Positions 37,018 through 47,634 of a DNA stretch of 64,000 nt are shown here, in pieces. The DNA is taken from assembly GCF_002994745.2 (NCBI RefSeq), contig NC_037091.1:1922001-1986000 (forward strand). Reading direction: 5' to 3'. Both the position numbers and the translations under genes were made by a program. The notes beneath the pieces were generated by a model that saw nothing but the letters and a program-made list of their open reading frames with translations, did not search any database and was not told the origin of the DNA. The DNA comes from Rosa chinensis (taxonomy: Eukaryota > Streptophyta > Magnoliopsida > Rosales > Rosaceae). Position 1 is the stretch's first letter. Every line of letters starts with the position of its first letter.

Positions 37018-37043
37018 GGGGGGGGGGGGGGGGGGGGGGGGGG
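37018..37043. repeat. 26-base G homopolymer in the LINE RNase H
   Basis: An uninterrupted G run read as polyglycine within the RNase H frame, where the family normally has one or a few glycines. Confidence 0.95.
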
Positions 37044-37501
37044 TGTCTTGCTCAACTTTATGGGCACTTTTGTTGCAGCCTTCTGCTATAGGCTGGACTA
37101 TATCAGCTCTCCTTTACATGTGGAATTACTAGCTATACAAAAAGGTCTTCGATACATGCAGCAGCATGGCTACTTACAAGCTGAACTGGAAAGTGACTGT
37201 TTACTTGCAATTCAGGAAATCTCCTCCCCAGTAGGTGATCTATCTCCTCTGAGTCCCTTAGTTGCAGACATCAAATTAAGGGATTCAGATTCAATGTCCT
37301 AATATTTCTTTACACCATGTTAGAAGTGATGGAAATCGTGTAGCTCATAGACTTGCTAGTATTAGCTTTGATTCTAACCTTCATCAAGATTGGTTCACAA
37401 ATGCTCCAGATTTCATCTTGGATGCCCTAGTGTACGATGTTAATCGTATGAATTAATAAACTCCTCTTTTTTCAAAAAAAAAAAAATCATTGTTGCATAA
37501 G

Positions 37502-38469
37502 CTTACATTAAGCGTTCTACACAAGTGATTGCATAAGATCGTACTTGAGTAATAAAATTTCAAAATAAATTAAAAAATATTATCTATCGATATCTTTGAA
37601 ATTACTATTATAATAACATATTACTTATCTGAAATGTAAATGAAACGTATATAGATAAACTTTAAGAATATGTGGATTTGATTAGCTATATATATACATT
37701 TGACCATGCAATAGTCTCTATCTACAAGGGAACTTACGTAGTTTTTTATGTGAGGCCACTTGCATTTGAGGTAAGTAAACATGTAACTTTATCAAATTAA
37801 TTCATCATTCAGATACATGTAGGTGATGAAGTGTTTCAAAAAGGCTTTGACGAGTTTTATTAAAAAAAAAAGAAAAAAGGCTTTGACGAGTCTATCTTTC
37901 CTCCATTTTTTTTTTAATTAAAAAAAGGAGGAAAAAAAATTACGTACAAATGGAAACATCTACAAAAACGAAAACTGAACTGATAGAAATTAAATGCAGT
38001 GAGTGCAGCCATGGGCAGATTCTTGATCCAGACAGTTGGGTTAGGAACACTATGCCCTAAATCTTAATAGTGTTTGCAACAAAACTGGCTTTTTTTTTCT
38101 TTTTTTTTTTAAAGGAGGAAAAAAAATTACAAATGGAAACCTCTACAAAAACCAAAACTGAACTAAGTGCAGGCATGGGCAGATTCTTGTTGTTGATAAC
38201 TAATCCATCAAAGTTCAGCTTGGCAAACTGGCAAGGAGAAGGGAGCCACCTTATAACAGCTGGTAGACGAGTCTATATCTTTTCATGTTCCATAAAAGAT
38301 AGTCAAGATCGGCACGAATAATCCTTCAAGACAATTCTAAATGAGGAACTCCATCAATTTCTCCTTTAAAATACTAATAAACAGAAAAACAAATCAATTT
38401 ATATTCAACATATCCCTAAAAAACAAAGTCATTTTGCATCGCAAATTATCAATTGTTTGTTTGTTTGTT
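37502..38469. other. Spacer with a local imperfect duplication
   Basis: About 110 bases at 37924-38036 (AAAGGAGGAAAAAAAATTAC, then AAATGGAAACATCTAC and CATGGGCAGATTCTTG) recur at 38112-38195 with substitutions and small deletions. Poly(T/A) tracts mark both starts. No gene is supported. Confidence 0.7.
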
Positions 38470-39260
38470 TTTTTTGAGAATAAGAAACCTTTGTTGAAAA
38501 TAATCAAGATTACATAAGACGGGAATGATTGGTGGTGGACATGAAGTCCCCATTCTCCTCCCTAAAACCTGAACCAGTTACAGGTTCGTCATCATGAATG
38601 ACCTCCATGAGCTGAAAGGGCCCAACCCCTAACCACCTATATTGCCCAACCTCTCAGGCTACAGAAAATCCCGAGAATCTCAATACCACCTCATAGACAA
38701 TCGACAGAAAAACCAATGTACGTCTTCTTCCACACCGTGTCCCAAAAATACCAGATTATGTGCAAGGATCGCTCGTCAGCATATTAACCATAAGATAAAA
38801 CCGAACATAAACTAATTCATCCCTAGGAAAGACACCACATCCATGGCACCTCAATTTTACCCAACCCTAGCTCAAAAGAGTAGGGACATACTAATGACCA
38901 AAAAAACCTAACCAGAAACAAGCATCTAAACAAAATTAAAAGGGAGCTGTCGTGTTCCTCTTCCTTCTCCCCAGATGCGCCGTTGGCAAACCACCACTGC
39001 AAACCTATCCCTTCAAACTCACCTCGCCAAAGATGCCCAAACCTAGCAACAAGCCATCTCTGTGCCCTGCAAAAATCTGAGATCGTCAACTTGAGAGCTC
39101 GAAACCCCCACTGCAAGCTTCGCCTAGCGACCCAAAACAGAGAAGAAACCAGCATCATACAATCCATGGCATGCAGCCGCCATGATCTGACCTATGGCCA
39201 TCTGCTCCATGCCTGCGCCACCACTGAACGCCGATCAACCATCATCCACACCAGTGCCAC
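38470..39260 (-). mobile_element. Poly(A) retroposon, copy 2 (inverted, 5' end broken by an LTR)
   Basis: Read on the minus strand it parallels copy 1 at 8400-9220. Shared segments include CATGCCATGGATTGTATG, TATGTCCCTACTCTTTTGAG, CTAGGGTTGGGT and GGTGGTTAGGGGTTGGGC, then TTTCTTATTCTCAAAAAA. By eye it matches over about 790 bases with scattered changes. The 5' part ends abruptly at 39260, where TGTAACGCC starts an LTR-like sequence, so the LTR probably inserted into this copy. Confidence 0.85.
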
Positions 39261-40440
39261 TGTAACGCCCTAGGCTGCACCTCATCAGCTTAAGCACGTC
39301 ACAATGCCGCAACCCTCTAAAACATAAACCGAAAGCTAGATTTACATCCTAGAGAACCGCCAGGCGTTTGGTTTGAAAAACTTTTTGTATAAACACAGCG
39401 AAAGCTACAAAATATTTTTGAGGTGAAAACATGAGTTGCTAAAATTTATTTCATTCGTCCAGAACTTGGAATGCAGGCTCACACGAGAGACACGAATCTC
39501 AAGAAGTGAGAATTCAACTGAAGTTGACATAAAGCTAAATATCAACAAGCTCCGAAACACGAAGTTCGAGAAAAAGAATTTAGAATAAAGCCCAAATGAT
39601 GGTTTACCAAACTTGTTCCGCTCACCCAGCTCTGTCGTTACTGTCTCGTCACCAGTGCTTAGTACCTGCATCCATACTGTTATAGGGGTGAGCTTTCATC
39701 CTCGCTGCTCAATAGGAACTCTATCTCGACTAGGTTTGAAAATCGATAAATAAATTATTGAGGCCTCAGTATGAAAACATGCTTAAACCAAGTATTTAAA
39801 GGAATGACAAACTTTAAAATATTTTTCCGCCTGAAAATCGATGCATGTTACTTATATAAATACGTACGCACCAAATATTAACTGATGGCCGGTCCCATTG
39901 ACCCACTACACGACCTTACCTCAAATTAATTATAACCAGGTAAGCGTAGTGAGACTGTCTGCTACCTAGCTACACCCATGTACCGAGTCCGACATTATAA
40001 GCAGATACTCGGACGACTGGCATAGCTAACCATCCGGAGGTTTAGGGAATCGAACCCAAGGAAGTCAGTGCCCCTTTTGCTCTCAAGCCATCACATTTCT
40101 CACGATTTGGTTAGTATGCATTGCATTTTAACATAACCAAACCATACCACCTAACCGAGGAGAGTCCTGAATCCCTACCTAGATTTCGATGTTTTTCTCA
40201 CGTACTCTGAGAGACTGAGAGTCGCAAACCTTCCATTCCTCAGGTGACTGGAGTCCTAGTTTCGACATTTCTACAGTCAATATCTCATTGAACTAATAAT
40301 TGAAATCTCGACGATTACAAATCGTGCAAACCAACTTTTCTTGGTTTGACCAGGAGTTGACCAAGGTTTGACCAATTGTAATAGATTTGATAATTAACCC
40401 AGATTACCGAACATTTCACTTAAATTGCGATATATATCGA
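39261..40440 (+). mobile_element. LTR-like sequence related to the solo LTR at 12813
   Basis: It starts TGTAACGCCC and shares with the solo LTR the series AGCACGTCA, AACATAAACCGA (AGATATAAACTGA there), CAGCGAAA and the later CACCAGTGCTTAGTAC. It continues further than the solo copy. The far end is not clear; I place it near 40440 only because the character of the sequence changes there. No protein domain is seen, so it is a long solo or truncated LTR of a Ty3/gypsy family. Confidence 0.5.
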
Positions 40441-40558
40441 CCATATATATTAGGTGCACCCAAATTTTTCCAAGGCCACCCAATATATTCATTTCTTTTC
40501 TTTACTTACTATCATTTTTACAAAATACGCAGACAATGAAAGTCATAACAAATTCATG

Positions 40559-40622
40559 AAATTCTCGATTCGACAGAGACACCCGAACATAAATTCTCGA
40601 TTCGACAGAGACACCCAAACAT
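40559..40622. repeat. Two 32-bp tandem units
   Basis: AAATTCTCGATTCGACAGAG plus twelve bases occurs at 40559-40590 and 40591-40622 with one difference. A third partial unit may start at 40623. Confidence 0.9.
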
Positions 40623-40639
40623 AAATTATGTCGAGTTGA

Positions 40640-41120
40640 GGCCGGCTTGATCTTTCTCCGACGAAGGTCGATGGAGCAGTTGTTGGGGCCGAGATCAGGA
40701 CTGGTACCAATAGAGGTATTGGGTGCCCAAAGTAGACTCTTGTGGGCTTGGGCCTCTGCTTTGTTGGATTGTTCAAGTAGGGTTTTGGGATGGGTCTTCC
40801 TCCTTGGGGCTTTGCAACTTGTGCACGAGCCCGATGCTGTTAAGGTGCGCATTTGGGATCCGGGAGACTTTTTAAGGGCCCTACATTTAGTTGCATGTTG
40901 GAATCGCTTCGTTGGTTACTTAGGTGGATTATGTCCGGTGCTACATCAAATGCTTAATTGCATCCCTTCGTACACCTGTTAGGTTTTATTTCCGATGCTT
41001 TGTTGCATCTAGTATTGTTAAGTTTTTTTCATATTTTGATGTAGTTTCTACATCTTCAAGTTGTAATTTCTCTTATGATTATTATTATTAAAATGGTTGA
41101 CAATTAATCTAAAAAAAAAT
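40640..41120 (+). mobile_element. Poly(A)-terminated retroposon-like block
   Basis: A GC-richer block is followed by a T-rich 3' part (GTTGTAATTTCTCTTATGAT, then ATTATTATTA) and ends in poly(A) at about 41110-41119, much like a plant LINE 3' end. Its 5' limit and target duplication are not found. The 111-codon frame inside has no domain. Confidence 0.45.
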
Positions 41121-41825
41121 AAAAGCACCATAACTCATCCATCCAATTCAAGACTGAAGACATCAAGCTGGCAGACCAGAAACAACTCAAATTACCATCC
41201 TTCACTATAAGGTATGACTATCATACAAACACCAGCAATCAACTACAAGGAAATTTCCCAGAATTTCTCCAACAAATCCAACTCACCTTATGATCAACTT
41301 AGCTCAAAGTCTGCACTCATTAGGAGAGCATAGCAAGCCTGAGCTAGTGTAGCTAACTAATTCCCCAATCCTGTATTCAACACAACTAAGCCTCAGTCCA
41401 TAGTCTAATACCAAAATCGATCAAAAGACAGACCAGGAAAATAAAACCTCGATGGAGGCAGGTTGCACCCCAAACACAGCTTCTCCAAAATCATAATCGA
41501 ACTCGCAGACTAGGTACACCAGCGTGTAGAGTATGAATAATGGACCATATTTCACAGGCCACCTAAGTTAGAAGCGCTGGAGACGTTGCCGGACTCGAAG
41601 AACACGGCGGAGCCGTGGCTACCAAAAGGCAAATCAGTCAAAATCGATCGAATGGAAGAACTAATTACATAGACTTGAAAAGCATGAAGAGGAGAGGAGG
41701 TTTCATATCCCAAGCGGCCCAAACGGTGGCTGAAGTCACCGGAAGTTGCAGAAACTCACCGGAGCAGGCGCTGCTTCTCGCTGTTGATTCTCCTTTCATG
41801 ATCATTGCATGTATGATCCGAGGAC
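41121..41825. other. Unassigned sequence left of the Tat element
   Basis: A moderately GC-rich stretch with an 86-codon frame of no recognisable type. It is the target into which the Tat element inserted. The matching right flank begins at 56378. Together they may belong to another old repeat. Confidence 0.4.
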
Positions 41826-41830
41826 ACAGA

Positions 41831-42650
41831 TGTTTGGCTCGAAAATCTGGTAGGTGTGCAAACAGTCTCTTTTAAGCGTGTGATTGCGCAGGCGTGCCAG
41901 CACCGCGGGGTGCAGTCGTTGGGGTAGTCCCTTGACCTGACTTCTTCTTCAAGCGCTGTGGACGAGGAGAGCACCAACCTCGTCACAGGGTTCTTTTCTT
42001 GCCTTTCGAAAAAGGACTTCTTTGCCTTACACGGGTAAGGACTTCGGTTGTGGTCTCTTCGTGTTCACCGTATCGATACTTAGTGTTGTAGACTAAGCAG
42101 AGCAATCACTAGGAAGTTATGAGAAAACACGGATTTTGCTAAAGCGTATCTTTAGCTTCGCTGGGTTGCGAGGGCGTTACCCTTGCTTCACTGGGTGTAT
42201 CGGTGGCAGTAGTACTGGCAGTCGGCTCGCGAGGAGACTGGGACTGGAAATATGGTCGCTGGGTTGATTTGGTGAGGCTGACAGTCGGCTCGCGAGGAGA
42301 CTAGGATTGGCAAGCGGTCACCGGGTTTCAACAAGGTTGAAAGTTTGCTCCGGGGAGGCTTTGTAATCGCTGGGATTAGTTGATTCGAGAGAGGTCCTTG
42401 ATTTCGCCGCTTAACCCTGTACTTATACCCTAGGGTTTTGCCTGCTCCTTGCCTTGGAAGGATTCTTAATTGTAGTTTCCTACTTCGTCTCTACTACTCA
42501 AATTCAAGAAGGTTTCGTCTCCTTATGAATCACGGAATGGGCGCAACTACAACCCAGACCCGAGTAGCTTTATTTTTAGGCCACAGGTATCGGCCCACTG
42601 GCTTAAACCCACCAAAGGATATTTCCAAAAATGCTTTTTGGGCTCAAACA
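41831..42650 (-). repeat. 3' LTR of the Tat element
   Basis: 820 bp, closely matching 55554-56372 with scattered substitutions. The minus strand carries a TATA-like GGTATAAGTACAGG within it. Confidence 0.93.
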
Positions 42651-42664
42651 TTGCCCCCCAGGCC
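42651..42664 (-). other. Polypurine tract of the Tat element
   Basis: On the minus strand, GCCTGGGGGGCAA runs directly into the 3' LTR start, the normal site for plus-strand priming. Confidence 0.7.
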
Positions 42665-42912
42665 CCGAAATCAGGCCCGCGAAGATGTAACTGATTGAAG
42701 GGGGCTAGAACGACGCGCCGGTCGCTTGGAACGATGCCATTAATGAAGGTTGCATCCTTTCGTTTGCGAAACGCTTTCTATCGCATCGTTTCCCTCACAA
42801 AATCTTTTATTTAAACCCACAGCCGCAAAGCCTGTCACATCAGAAACCCATCCAGTCTCTTAAACCCAGAAAAAACCCATTTCTTCCAACATCTCTTTGC
42901 AGACATTCAGAA

Positions 42913-45900
42913 ATGGCTCCCCCAAAGAAAATCATCATCGATCAGGTGGAAGAGTTAAACGAAAAGGCTGCTCAGACTTGGGGCATCAACATCGGTGTTC
43001 ACATTAGTCTTCAAACCTCTATTCATCGACCCCTGCTCCTTCGCTTTTCCGACCATCACACCGGACTGGGCCCAGCGCCGCAAGGCGTAATCCCAGACGA
43101 CGCTATCGCTCTGTACGGCCTACCCGTCCGTTTGCCCATTCCAGTCCTTCGAAGGACTCCTGGAGATTTTAGTGGCTGGGGTGCCCAAAACCATCGAGCC
43201 AAAATAGGGAATTGGCCCTCCTCTATCAGTGCACCGGAGACTTCCTGGTACCGCGAAACGCTGGTGCGGGATTTGGCTCGCTGGAACGCAGCAGGTATCA
43301 CACATACTATCGACCTGTGTTTTCATCTTCCTCGCGGTGGCAACCGCTCGCCGCTCGCTGCTTTCCTTTGTTTCTAGAATACCACCAACACATTTGACTT
43401 CAGATTTGGTCAAATGAGCATCACTTTGTTGGATATCCTCGCTATCACTGGCCTGCCCATCGATGGCGAGCCCTATGTACATGGCCAATTTGATTATGTC
43501 AACTTCACCTCGACCATGACCCAGCACGGTCGCAGCGCCCACAGTGGCTCCTACCCGTGATGGTTGGCGTACTACAGCCGGGAACACAATGCAACCGGCG
43601 GAATTGCTTTTCTTGAGTATTGGCTCTGTAAGTTCATATTCTGCACTTCTTCCTGTAAGCCCACTGGCACTTGGACTTCCCTAGCGACGGCCCTCTACAA
43701 CGGCCGCAATGTCGGACTTGGACAACAGGTACTAGGAGCCCTCTACCGCATGTTATACCAGGCGACGATGCATCCATTTGAGACCAACATGTCTGGCCCC
43801 TTCTGGATTTTGGACTTCTGGATCCAGACTTACTTTCCATTCTTCCGCCGTGACGACATCCCTCTACTTCCACCAGCCGATCAACTCTTAGGTCGATGGT
43901 TTAGCCGCAAGGCAAAGTACTCATCCCCCATATTCTGAGTGTTTTTCTTATCTGTATCTCCTGGATGAGATGCCATACTGCGACATAATTCTGGGTAGAA
44001 GATTCCCATCCTTGCTTGAATATGGTTTTCTTCCTGGCGATCCTCGCTACCCCTACCGCGCTCGCCTGGCTTTTCGCCGCGCGATCTCCTGCTCAGGCAT
44101 CAGGATCGCCGCCGAAGAACTCAGCTACTAGCTTTATGCCCCCAATCACTTTGCCCGCCAGTTCAGTCTTGTTCAATTGGTACCATTCCCTCTATACAAT
44201 GCCTGGAACTACAACACCTCTTGGCGCAGATTCGGGCCCCCCTCCGGGCCCCCGCCGGCACAGAGCATGCTCGTGCTAGTTGATCTTCCCGATTGGGCCC
44301 AGACCATCGACGTCGTGGACGGAACCAAAGAACGATACGAAACTTGGTGGGCAGAGGTCTCCGTCAATTGCTGGACTCAACCGGACGACGAACTCTTTGC
44401 AACCCTTTTCGGAGAGCTGAGGAACCCCTATCCTGCCGATATTGAGATGCTCGCTCGCTTCTCTGAAGATGCCGCAAGACCCCAGCCTCTTCAGGTGGTA
44501 CACCCGGTGCGAGCCCCTCGCCCGGCCCAGGCTGGTATCGTGATTCGCGAACCCCCTCCAGAGGTAAGTATCGTAATTCTATCCTCTGCAAGTCTCTTCG
44601 CTGCTCTCCCTTTACTCATCCTTCTCTGTATCAGGGGAGTGCGCATCGCTTTGGCTGCCGCGTAACTAGCGCTTCCCTAGCTGCCGGACAATCTGGAAAA
44701 CAGAAAGCGGTGCTCGCTGAGCCTGAAGCTGAAGATTCTTCTTCTGATGACGACAATCCGCAAACCATAAGAATCCTCTATCTTTAGGATCAGATTTCCG
44801 CGAGTTAATTTTTAACTTCTCGATTTTGACAGGTCGCAGCTGCTCTGGCTCGCAAGCGCAGCCGCTCGGACCCTCGCACTGACCCATGGGCGGAAGATGA
44901 ACCACTTGCTGAACGATTGGTAAGAAACAAGGAGTTCACACTAGAAATTATCTATGCTCTCACCCACGCTCCACTAACCTTTTCATTCTCAGGTTCGTCG
45001 CCGGTCATCTGGACATGCTGGGGAAGGCTCTTCAGCTGCTAATCAAGGAACATCTGCTTCACAAGCGCAAGCACCCGCGGACCCCGAAAACCGTCCACCT
45101 CCTATCAGCACCGCCGGCGATGTATGTTCGGCCTCGATTCCTGTGCAGATCATAGAGGATAGTTCGCCCGAGCTGGAAGAAAGTACAGCCCTTCTGGATG
45201 CACCACCTGAGGAGCCAATCGCTGCACAACCTTTAGCGCTGGTATCGCTTGATCCCAATCCCGGCGAGGCAGTTCAAGAGCCTGCACCGATAGCAATTCC
45301 AGATGAGCTTCCGGTCACAGAGGTACCCCCGTTCCAAAATCGATGCCTCAGTTCTTGTGTATCTCTGTGTATCTGATAATCTTTCCTTAATTGCAGAGTA
45401 CTGTTCCTGTTGAGGAAATCGCTGTCGCTGATCCCACTGAGCCCGTTGGTGAAGACATGGTGGTCCAAGAGCCTGCCCCCCACGTTCTTGAAGTAGGAGA
45501 TGGGATAAATGCGGAACCGGAACCAGACGCAACCCCCACCGTCAAGCCTCAAGAAGCCCTTGCTGCGGCCGCTGTTGATACTAACGCTAACGCTAACATT
45601 CCCCCGCCCGAGCCTCCTAACAGGCTGGAAAGGCTGGTTAGCATACTCGAAGTGACTCCTCCAGGAGTTATAGATGAAACGAGGGATGGGTTGCAGCGAC
45701 TCCTGGGTCCTGACATTTTATTGCCAGGCGCGCCTGCCAGAGCTCAAGAATACTTGATGGTGCTTCGCCGCTAACGCGCTATCACTGAGGCTGAGTTTAT
45801 CGAGATATATGAGCTATTACAAAATCTCCCTGCGTGGATCAATGAAAGAACTACCGCGACTGCGCAAGCAAGGCAGGTTCAGGCTCACTATCGTGGCTTT

Positions 45901-46230
45901 GCACAACAGGCAGAAGCATCCTGCGACTCCTTAGGTGACAGAGCTATCCTCGTCAGGGACCTGCGGATCTCGCAGAGCCACCTTCGGACCCACATTCAAG
46001 AGCTTCTGGCCCAATTGATCGAAGCACAGGCCCAGTTAGTTGTGGTGACGGCCCAACTTGAGCAAGAGGAACCTCAGCTAGAGCAACCCCTATCAGCTTT
46101 CGAAGCGACGTCTCAGAACTTAGCTCAAGCACGTGAAGCAGTCCGACAAGAGGAACGAGCTGCTGCCGACGCTAGTTTTCGTCTGGATGAACATTTACTT
46201 CGCTTGACCCATGCCGGTCGAAAACTTTAG
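42913..46230 (+). pseudogene. Antisense spliced gene with plant mobile domain (PMD) in the Tat element
   Basis: This gene runs opposite to gag-pol. It begins MAPPKKIIIDQVEELNEKA after a TATA-like TTTATTTAAA near 42806. The first exon, to 44563, encodes a PMD (aminotransferase-like, MAIN/MAIL-type) region with FDFRFGQMSITLLDILAITG, FLEYWLCKFIFC and LDEMPYCDIILGRRFPSLL. GT-AG introns lie at 44564-44634, 44920-44992 and 45323-45396. Another at about 44767-44832 has lost its donor (AT in place of GT) but keeps its TTTTGACAG acceptor. The middle exons code for a basic then Pro/Ala/Glu-rich linker, and the last exon for a glutamine-rich coiled coil. In-frame stops at 43375, 43558 and 45772 and a frame change near 43936 show that it is dead. 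PMD proteins act in plant transcription control and silencing; a role in the element's life cycle is inference. Confidence 0.85.
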
Positions 46231-46572
46231 GCCTCCTACTTCAGGCCCATTTTGCTTTGTATGACCAACATTAATATTAATATTTAACATTTAGCCCACT
46301 ATGCTTGGCCCAAACATCATTTAAACTCCAGTAATTAATGACAGGCAAAACCGTTGAAAAGATAACCCCAATTTGGGCGGTTATCTCCTTGAAGACTGCC
46401 CCGCTTCCCACGCGTTTTCAATATCTTCCATTTCCGAGATTGAAGCATTTAACCCCATTGATTCTCTTATTGATGTCGTTGAAAGTACTTCAACGGCCCA
46501 TCGCGCGGCTGGGATCACTGCGACCGGCACTATAAATACCTGTACTCAAAGAACATAAGCAACCAAACCATC

Positions 46573-46950
46573 ATGTCTTCCCCAAAGAAAAACTCGCAAG
46601 CTCTGCTGCTATTTCTTCAGTTTCTAAAATCTTCTTTCCATGATTTCACCCTTAGCCACAAATTCATAGGCTTCATGGCTTAATCTCAAGACCTGGGTAG
46701 GCCTCATGGCCTAATCTCAGGTCCGGTGGCATGTCTTTGGTTTCTGAAAATCTGGATGAACTTGCCAGTCTCAGTTAAACCGAAGAACATGCCGCTCTCC
46801 TAACGCTGCAGAACCAGATTTTAAGGAGCCTGTCTCTTCAGACTGCCCGCAAGGAGCATGGGGAAGAAGGGCGGAAGGCCACTTTAAGGTCGACTGTTCT
46901 TCTTCCGCGGCCTACCTCCGGGGCCCAGTTACGAGGCTTCTGTTTTTCCC
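46573..46950 (+). pseudogene. Second small antisense ORF remnant in the Tat element
   Basis: A TATAAATA at about 46530 precedes an ATG at 46573 encoding MSSPKKNSQ, reminiscent of the MAPPKK start of the gene before it. After a stop and a possible short intron, a charged helical stretch follows in the 46730-46930 region (DELASLS, stop, TEEHAALLTLQNQILRSLSL). It may be a separate additional ORF or a duplicated start of the PMD gene. The function is unknown. Confidence 0.4.
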
Positions 46951-47634
46951 CAGGATGTAGATGTGGTTATGAGTCGCGCTTGCTCTGACCCCAACTCCAG
47001 CCCGGAGGGAAGGCCCAAAGAGGGGGTATGATGGATTATTTCCTTCCCTCTTCCTCCGGTACAGATGACAGCAGTGGCGACTCAGATCGGAGGAGGATCT
47101 GAGTGAAGAGAGGAAGAATGCCAGTGGTAGCGCCCAGATCCTTCTCCCCGCAACCAGATCCAATCACTTTTAAGCTTTACGTTTTTCTAGAGCCACCTTT
47201 GGCCTTGTAGTTGCATGTGTAATTGTATTGATCTGTTTTGTTGTATGCTTCTGGACGCAAAGCCACTTTATGAACGGAACTTTCGCTTTGAGCAGAAACC
47301 TGCAAAAATTTGTTAGTCTACAAACAAAGCCTCTTGTATAGGCTCTTATACTTATTCTTAACACACTTTTCCAAGGATAAACAAGTAAACTTAAAAATGT
47401 GAAAATTTGAAAATCGGAAAAAGGATCTTTCCAGTATTTTGCCAAAAAGTAACTTGGATAATGAATACAATAATGAAGCCCCATGTCTAGGCTATTATAT
47501 ACATTCGGCCTCGAATAAGGCTGAAATAGATATTGAGTTGCCCCCCAATGTTCATCGGGGAAGCAGAGACATGAATCATAGGCCACAAAGAAAAGGCCGC
47601 AAGAGTATAAAGAAAGAATGCGAGCCGATGAAGA

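Larger units (their letters stand above)
31266..37302 (+). pseudogene. LINE ORF2: endonuclease, reverse transcriptase, zf-RVT, RNase H (broken)
   Basis: Domains lie in the canonical plant order. The AP-like endonuclease shows ILVWNCQGI, IFLSETLA and VVGDFNEIL. The frame changes near 31740 and the domain ends with SDHNPLL at about 31940. The reverse transcriptase (32511-33566) shows SKSPGPDGMSPFFFQKFW, LRPIALCNVVYKIASK, QSAFVPGR, LKLDISKAYDRLEW, RGIRQGDPLSPYLF and the catalytic FADDS. A 120-bp tandem duplication at 33431-33674, with a 4-base difference, then breaks the frame. Next come the thumb and zf-RVT region (SVKSAYKVARVLA, VPSKVAIFGWRACHNIFPTR). After the nested LTR element the RNase H follows (LLKMNVDGSFLS, then HVELLAIQKGL), carrying a 26-base G run at 37018-37043. 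The protein would copy LINE RNA at nicked target DNA. Several frameshifts and stops make this copy inactive. Confidence 0.95.
31233..37485 (+). mobile_element. L1-type LINE, 5'-truncated, split by an LTR element, 16-bp target duplication
   Basis: The insertion starts just upstream of the endonuclease domain and ends in AATAAACTCCTC...poly(A). It is flanked by ATCATTGTTGCATAAG at 31217-31232 and 37486-37501, so both ends are certain. ORF1 is missing, as is usual for 5'-truncated copies. A 1.9 kb non-coding LTR element sits inside at 34946-36872. Without it the LINE is about 4.3 kb. Confidence 0.95.

Noticed and set aside
40020..40070. tRNA-like GAATCGAACCC motif in the LTR at 39261
   Set aside because: No cloverleaf can be drawn around it and it lies within LTR-like sequence. 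It probably arose by chance.
43120..43587. 155-codon minus-strand frame inside the Tat element
   Set aside because: It is the antisense shadow of the PMD gene, whose plus-strand frame has recognisable domain motifs.
47170..47586. 138-codon minus-strand frame after integrase
   Set aside because: It follows the integrase stop and has no known domain. It is more likely untranslated sequence of the element.
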